This document shows, in pieces, positions 60,317 through 64,000 of a stretch of 64,000 nucleotides of DNA. A program made the position numbers and the translations under genes. The notes under the pieces were generated by a model, which made no database searches, was not told where the DNA came from, and saw nothing but the letters and a program-made list of their open reading frames with translations. This stretch comes from Parcubacteria group bacterium (lineage in GTDB: Bacteria; Patescibacteria; Paceibacteria; SW-4-49-11): the NCBI GenBank assembly GCA_943354045.1, contig CALRBF010000003.1, positions 18,005-82,004 of the forward strand, in the 5' to 3' direction. Each line of letters opens with the position of its first letter. The stretch's first letter is position 1.

Positions 60317-61193
60317 ATTTTTGATTAAATAAACCTTTCATGACATATTTTACTCCTTCAAAGTTTTTATTTACTAATGAAAGATATATATAGCCACCAA
60401 CCCAAATAAATATATAGTACAAATAAAATATTGGTTTATAATATATTGTAACATATTTAGTAGAGAATAAACGAAAATTTCTTACCATATAATAAATATA
60501 TGTGTTCGACATATATTGAATACTAGTAGAAACCTTATGATATATATATGTTTTGGGTGTAAATAGTATTTTTAAACCAAAATTCCTAGCCTTCATACAA
60601 AAGTCTGTTTCTTCAAAATAAAGAAAATATTCTTCTGGAAGCAATCCTATTTTCTCAAACACATCTCTCTTTACTATCATTGCACAACCTGTTATAAAAT
60701 CGCAGGTAAAATTTTCTGTATTATTGTATTTATCAAAATTATTTTTTTTATCTTTCATTAGCGTTAGTCCTGTGAATTTATTTACAAAACCTCCAGCAAA
60801 ATATATTTTATCAGTATCTGGATAATATCTAATCATGGGGCCCAATATATCTGGATTATGAGTTTTAATTTGTTCCAAAATAACTGAAAAAAAATTTAAA
60901 TCATCAATAATAGTATCTGGATTTAATAAAAATATATACTGATAATGTTGTGGCAAAATTTCTTGAATAGCTAAGTTATTACCTCCAGCAAAACCCAAAT
61001 TGACTTTAGATTTAATTAATTTAACATTATGATCTAAATTAGAGCTTAAATGATTAAGATCATCCTCTTTTGAGTTATTATCAACTACAAATATATCAAA
61101 CAGTTTACTGTTGTGCTGATTAAGGGATTCTATAGTTTCAATTGTATCATCAGAACAGTTATAATTAACTATAATTATTGCAAAAGTTTTCAT
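60309..61193 (-). CDS. Glycosyltransferase family 2 (WbbL-like)
   Basis: 'FAIIIVNYNCSDDTIETIESL', 'FDIFVVDNNSKED', 'VNLGFAGGNNLAIQEI', 'IFLLNPDTIIDDLNF' and 'FITGCAMIVKRDVFEKIGLLPEEYFLYFEETDFC' form the full rhamnosyltransferase-type GT2 pattern. 294 residues, with a C-terminal hydrophobic segment (about 255-275) that may attach it to the membrane. ATGA-type overlap with the upstream GT4. Confidence 0.9.
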   Translation of the reverse strand: MKTFAIIIVNYNCSDDTIETIESLNQHNSKLFDIFVVDNNSKEDDLNHLSSNLDHNVKLIKSKVNLGFAGGNNLAIQEILPQHYQYIFLLNPDTIIDDLNFFSVILEQIKTHNPDILGPMIRYYPDTDKIYFAGGFVNKFTGLTLMKDKKNNFDKYNNTENFTCDFITGCAMIVKRDVFEKIGLLPEEYFLYFEETDFCMKARNFGLKILFTPKTYIYHKVSTSIQYMSNTYIYYMVRNFRLFSTKYVTIYYKPIFYLYYIFIWVGGYIYLSLVNKNFEGVKYVMKGLFNQKYE

Positions 61194-62386
61194 AAATTAA
61201 AACCTTTATAATAATTATATGTACCTTTACCAATAGTACTCCATAATCTTTCTGTTTTCAACTTTTGGATATACTTTATGAAACTTTCTTTATTTTTAAA
61301 GAATTCAATTAGGCTATCTTTGAGACTGTTGGGGTTCTTTTGAAATAATATATCTTTGTTTTCAATAAAGTTATCGAATACTTCACTAGCTAAAAATGGC
61401 TTTTCAAAACCTATAGCAAGTGACATTGGTCCCGAACTAGATAATTGGTTAGTATATGGATATATAGATATATCGGAGGCGCTGTAATAGTATTTTATAT
61501 CTTGCTCTTCTATAAAGCCCTCCCATCGATGATTATCAAGACCTATATATTGTTCTGCTTTGTCCTTTATCCTATTATACTCTACTAGATATTTAGGGTC
61601 TGCATATAATTTAGGGTGTTTGCCAGCTCCAATTATTAAATAGGCATTTTTATTAATTTTTAGATACTCTGAAAAACCCTCTATTAGTAAATCAAGTCCC
61701 TTATACCCTGTTAAATACCCCATAAATAAGACAATATCTTTCTTTTTCGGTAAATCCAACTCATCTAAAGCTCTATTTTTATCTATCGTTTTCAAATCTT
61801 CAATTCCATGTGGTATAACGTTTATTTTGTAAGAATTTATTCCATACTCTTTAACTAAAATATCTTTAAAAACTTTTTCATGAACTATAATTGTTTTTGA
61901 GAAAAGACATAGTGGCTTATATATAACTATAAATGCTAATTTGACTAGCCATGCGGGTAAAGAAGAGTTATTCTCTTTCACAAAGTTTTGGTCTATATTT
62001 TTTATACTGATCACCCCATGCAAAGTAATAATTGTATTATATCTATGTAAAAATAAAATTAACCACTGTAATAAATAGGCTGTAATTATATTTCCATATA
62101 AAGCTAATTCTTGTTGTATATGTATTGTGTCGGGCTTTATGTTTTTGACTTCTTTTAAAACTTGATAGATAAATTTAGGACTCTTATCAAAACATCGTAC
62201 CACAGTAATACCATCTTCTTCATATTTATCATATCTCCCCTCAATTTTATTACACAATATAAATACTTGATCGTTTTTCTGATAAGGAATATTTGTAATC
62301 AAATTTTTAGTATATGAAGCTACTCCCCCACCTTTAGAATGTTTCTTATCTTTTTCTGGGTATATAGAAATATGAGCTATCTTCAT
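61190..62386 (-). CDS. Glycosyltransferase family 4
   Basis: Begins 'MKIAHISIYPEKDKKHSKGGGVASYTKNLI', the glycine-rich acceptor loop of GT4 enzymes. The C-terminal half has 'KKDIVLFMGYLTGYKGLDLLIEGFSEYL' and 'ASDISIYPYTNQLSSSGPMSLAIGFEKPFLAS', where the usual E-x7-E is changed (S-S-S-G-P-M-S-L-A), seen in some GT4 subgroups. 398 residues. Lies 2 bases after the epimerase gene. Confidence 0.87.
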   Translation of the reverse strand: MKIAHISIYPEKDKKHSKGGGVASYTKNLITNIPYQKNDQVFILCNKIEGRYDKYEEDGITVVRCFDKSPKFIYQVLKEVKNIKPDTIHIQQELALYGNIITAYLLQWLILFLHRYNTIITLHGVISIKNIDQNFVKENNSSLPAWLVKLAFIVIYKPLCLFSKTIIVHEKVFKDILVKEYGINSYKINVIPHGIEDLKTIDKNRALDELDLPKKKDIVLFMGYLTGYKGLDLLIEGFSEYLKINKNAYLIIGAGKHPKLYADPKYLVEYNRIKDKAEQYIGLDNHRWEGFIEEQDIKYYYSASDISIYPYTNQLSSSGPMSLAIGFEKPFLASEVFDNFIENKDILFQKNPNSLKDSLIEFFKNKESFIKYIQKLKTERLWSTIGKGTYNYYKGFNL

Positions 62387-62388
62387 AT

Positions 62389-63306
62389 CTATCCCCTAAA
62401 CCACTCCACTGTTTGCTGTAACCCAGACTCCAAATCAGTTTTGGGAGTCCAGTTAATGGATTCTTGCAATTTATCATAAGAAAGTGAGCTATGTTTTTGC
62501 TCACCTAACTTGGCTTCTATATGTTTTTTGTCTACATTACTATTACTAAGATTATGAATAATATCAAAAACCTGATTAATAGTACTCTGAATTGAAGTTC
62601 CTACATTATATGCTCCTACTATATCTCCTGTCAGTGCTGCTATATTAGCATCGACCACATCTTGTACAAATACAAAATCTCTGGTATTTTCTCCATCTCC
62701 ATTGATGAATACCTCTTTATTCTCTAACATCCTAGAGGCAAAAATTGCGATAACACCAGCTTCTCCTTGGGTGTTTTGTCTTGGTCCGTATACATTGGAG
62801 TATCTAAGGGCGGTGTAGTCTATATTGTAGATGGTTTTGTAGTAGTGGGCGTATTTTTCCATTACTAATTTGGCTATGCCGTAGGGTGAGATGGGGTCGG
62901 TGGGATGTGTCTCTGGGGTTGGGAGTATATCTGTGTCTCCGTATATGGCTCCACCTGAGGAGGCGAAGACTACTTTTTTGACTCCGTTTTTGTGGGCGGC
63001 TTCGAATAGGTTGATGGTGCCGATGATGTTGACTTGCGCGTCGTATTGTGGGTCTTGGACTGATTTTCTGACGTCTAATTGGGCTGCTTGATGGCAGATG
63101 ACTTGGATTTGATGTTGTTGTATTATTTTGTTGACTTGCTCTGCATTGGTGATGTCTTCTTGATAAAAGACTGCTTGGGGGTTGATGAGGTCGGTCTGTC
63201 CTGTGACTAGGTTGTCTATGATGATGACTTGATGTCCCTTGGCGATGAGTTGGTCTACTATATGTGAGCCGATGAATCCTGCTCCTCCTGTGACTAGTAT
63301 GTTCAT
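62389..63306 (-). CDS. NAD-dependent sugar-nucleotide epimerase/dehydratase (extended SDR)
   Basis: Makes a nucleotide sugar for the operon, most like UDP-glucose/UDP-N-acetylglucosamine 4-epimerases. It starts at the NAD-binding 'MNILVTGGAGFIGSHIVDQL'. The frame is open for 70 more codons upstream, but that stretch is GC-rich repeat, so the Met at 63306 is used (305 residues). 'VFASSGGAIYGD', catalytic Y-x-x-x-K in 'ISPYGIAKLVMEKY' and 'LRYSNVYGPRQ' are present. The first ~180 codons favour C-ending codons and the rest A/T-ending codons, hinting at a mosaic gene. Confidence 0.9.
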   Translation of the reverse strand: MNILVTGGAGFIGSHIVDQLIAKGHQVIIIDNLVTGQTDLINPQAVFYQEDITNAEQVNKIIQQHQIQVICHQAAQLDVRKSVQDPQYDAQVNIIGTINLFEAAHKNGVKKVVFASSGGAIYGDTDILPTPETHPTDPISPYGIAKLVMEKYAHYYKTIYNIDYTALRYSNVYGPRQNTQGEAGVIAIFASRMLENKEVFINGDGENTRDFVFVQDVVDANIAALTGDIVGAYNVGTSIQSTINQVFDIIHNLSNSNVDKKHIEAKLGEQKHSSLSYDKLQESINWTPKTDLESGLQQTVEWFRG

Positions 63307-63586
63307 ATTTTTGGGGGTTATTGTTTTATTATAGCATGGGAATGAATAATGGTGAATTGACTGAAACGAAAGTCCTCCGCCGCCGTCGCAAATGGGATTT
63401 GCTCCTGTGAAACCTCTCAGGTTTGGCCAACCTTCCTCCACGGGAAAACTAACCATTTCCATTAATCCCCCTACAACCCCATCTCGGACACCCTCGGTTT
63501 CCGACACTCGGAGCACAGCTCCTCGCTGCCTTCCTACTCAGGGGGATTACTTTCCCTTTCCCAGACTTTCAGTCTATTTCGGGTAC

Positions 63587-63830
63587 TCCCCCTCCTAAAT
63601 AAATATAGGAGGGACGAAAGCCTCCTAAGGGAGACAGAGGGGCAGGTGCCAGAATACACTCCACCCCGTCAGGCAAGCCTGCCACCCCCTCCCAAACTAA
63701 AGTATGGGAGGGACTGAAAGCCCTCAATTTATCTCCCTGCCTACGGCAGGTAAACCGTAGGGAGAGAGGGGAATTAGCTCAGGCTACAAAATACATCCAC
63801 CCCCGTCTTTCAGACTCCCCCCTCCGAAGG
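63587..63830. repeat. GC-rich repeat module, copy E (inverted partner of 53.1-54.0 kb copies)
   Basis: CCCTCCTAAATAAATATAGGAGGG (shared with copy D), then 63660-63775, the reverse complement of copy B and, over 63660-63730, of copy A. Both hairpins CCCTCCCAAAC...GTATGGGAGGG and CCTGCCTACGGCAGG recur. The gap 63307-63855 holds no credible gene; its short GC-rich frames look spurious. Confidence 0.88.
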
Positions 63831-63855
63831 GGGACAGAATACAAATCACTAGAAC

Positions 63856-64000
63856 TCAAGCTAACTCTTTTACTTTATTTAATAAATCTTGTACTGAACT
63901 GCTGTCTAATAGACTGAAGGCGAATAGTTTTTTGCCTAAATCTTTGAGTGATGCTCCTAGATGATAGATTTCTTTTTGATCTATGATGAGGAATCTATCA
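63856..64000 (-). CDS. C-terminal end of an ORF6N-type protein (partial at window edge)
   Basis: The last 47 codons of a minus-strand gene that enters from the right. The reading 'DRFLIIDQKEIYHLGASLK' followed by D-L-G-K-K-L-F-A-F-S is the C-terminal phrase I associate with ORF6N-domain proteins (phage-related, DNA-binding N-terminus), where it follows an H-D-R-F motif. The N-terminal part is outside the window, so the assignment rests on this short tail. Confidence 0.65.
   Translation of the reverse strand, partial: DRFLIIDQKEIYHLGASLKDLGKKLFAFSLLDSSSVQDLLNKVKELA

Noticed and set aside
63307..63516. N-terminal extension of the epimerase by 70 codons
   Set aside because: The extension is GC-rich repeat with low-complexity translation and lies before the conserved NAD-binding start of the family.
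63392..63598. Small plus-strand gene in the GC-rich repeat
   Set aside because: Composition reflects the repeat; no promoter, start context or recognisable protein features.
1..64000. Recoding of UGA as glycine, as in Gracilibacteria/Absconditabacteria
   Set aside because: UGA ends many well-bounded genes (PfkB kinase, FemAB, the 146-residue gene) and no conserved motif is interrupted by in-frame UGA.
1..64000. CRISPR array
   Set aside because: The repeats seen are few, large or palindromic and irregularly spaced; no regular repeat-spacer unit and no cas gene.

Overview
The window looks like a chromosomal segment from a low-GC bacterium of the Candidate Phyla Radiation (Patescibacteria) type. 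This is an inference from several traits. Genes are short and tightly packed, with ATGA overlaps. Most start codons sit a few bases behind AT-rich leaders with no Shine-Dalgarno sequence. Core genes (prolyl- and cysteinyl-tRNA synthetases, CCA-adding enzyme, TsaE, phosphoglycerate kinase) sit beside many cell-surface genes (LytR-CpsA-Psr, FemAB, VanW, flippase, glycosyltransferases), and there is a V-type rather than F-type ATPase. UGA is used as an ordinary stop, so the UGA-Gly code of Gracilibacteria/Absconditabacteria is not in use.

Layout. 0-5.6 kb: end of proS, then a minus-strand operon pgk-GT4-LCP-GT2-ctp. 5.7-14.2 kb: plus-strand run with a tandem double PilB/GspE ATPase, tsaE, a PfkB sugar kinase, FemAB, VanW and cysS. 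14.2-17.3 kb: two self-contained small genes with their own promoters and terminators, tRNA-Thr(CGT), cca, and a RAYT (Y1) transposase carrying two REP-like palindromes inside its own reading frame. 17.3-25.9 kb: a complete V-ATPase operon in the Enterococcus hirae ntp order, whose rotor subunit keeps the Na+ ligands. 25.9-28.0 kb: an inserted segment (a protein with a possible Cys-His-Asp triad, and a DinD/BRO-N protein) bounded by a 56-bp perfect copy of the 3' end of the ATPase D gene.

28.1-31.7 kb: a TMEM175-like channel, then a five-gene operon of two small membrane proteins, an ABC transporter and an M50 metalloprotease, which resembles a peptide processing/export system. 31.7-38 kb: P-type ATPase, orphan 7TM histidine kinase and membrane proteins. 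38-40.9 kb: a CooC-like ATPase and a COG0523 (CobW) metallochaperone behind a palindromic operator, plus a Cys-rich gene with alternative hairpins at its start. 40.9-43.1 kb: a secreted protein with a DUF6973-like C-terminal domain and three small membrane proteins. 43.2-47.1 kb: ABC-2 exporter, DUF368 polyprenyl-phosphate transporter, flippase. 47.2-53.1 kb: several small monocistronic genes, each with promoter and terminator, and two large glycosylation genes.

53-64 kb is the most plastic part. It is a minus-strand glycan operon (epimerase, two GT4, GT2, methyltransferase, 719-residue membrane protein). Beyond its 3' end lies a chain of accessory cassettes (PemK toxin, NYN nuclease, small membrane protein, dead PemK). 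These are separated by partial copies of the operon's own 3' end and by GC-rich hairpin repeats, which recur inverted at 63.6 kb. The window ends in a broken-off ORF6N-type gene. Together the genes support a small cell with Na+ bioenergetics, heavy investment in surface glycans and pili, and a gene-gain route that duplicates the 3' ends of resident genes.
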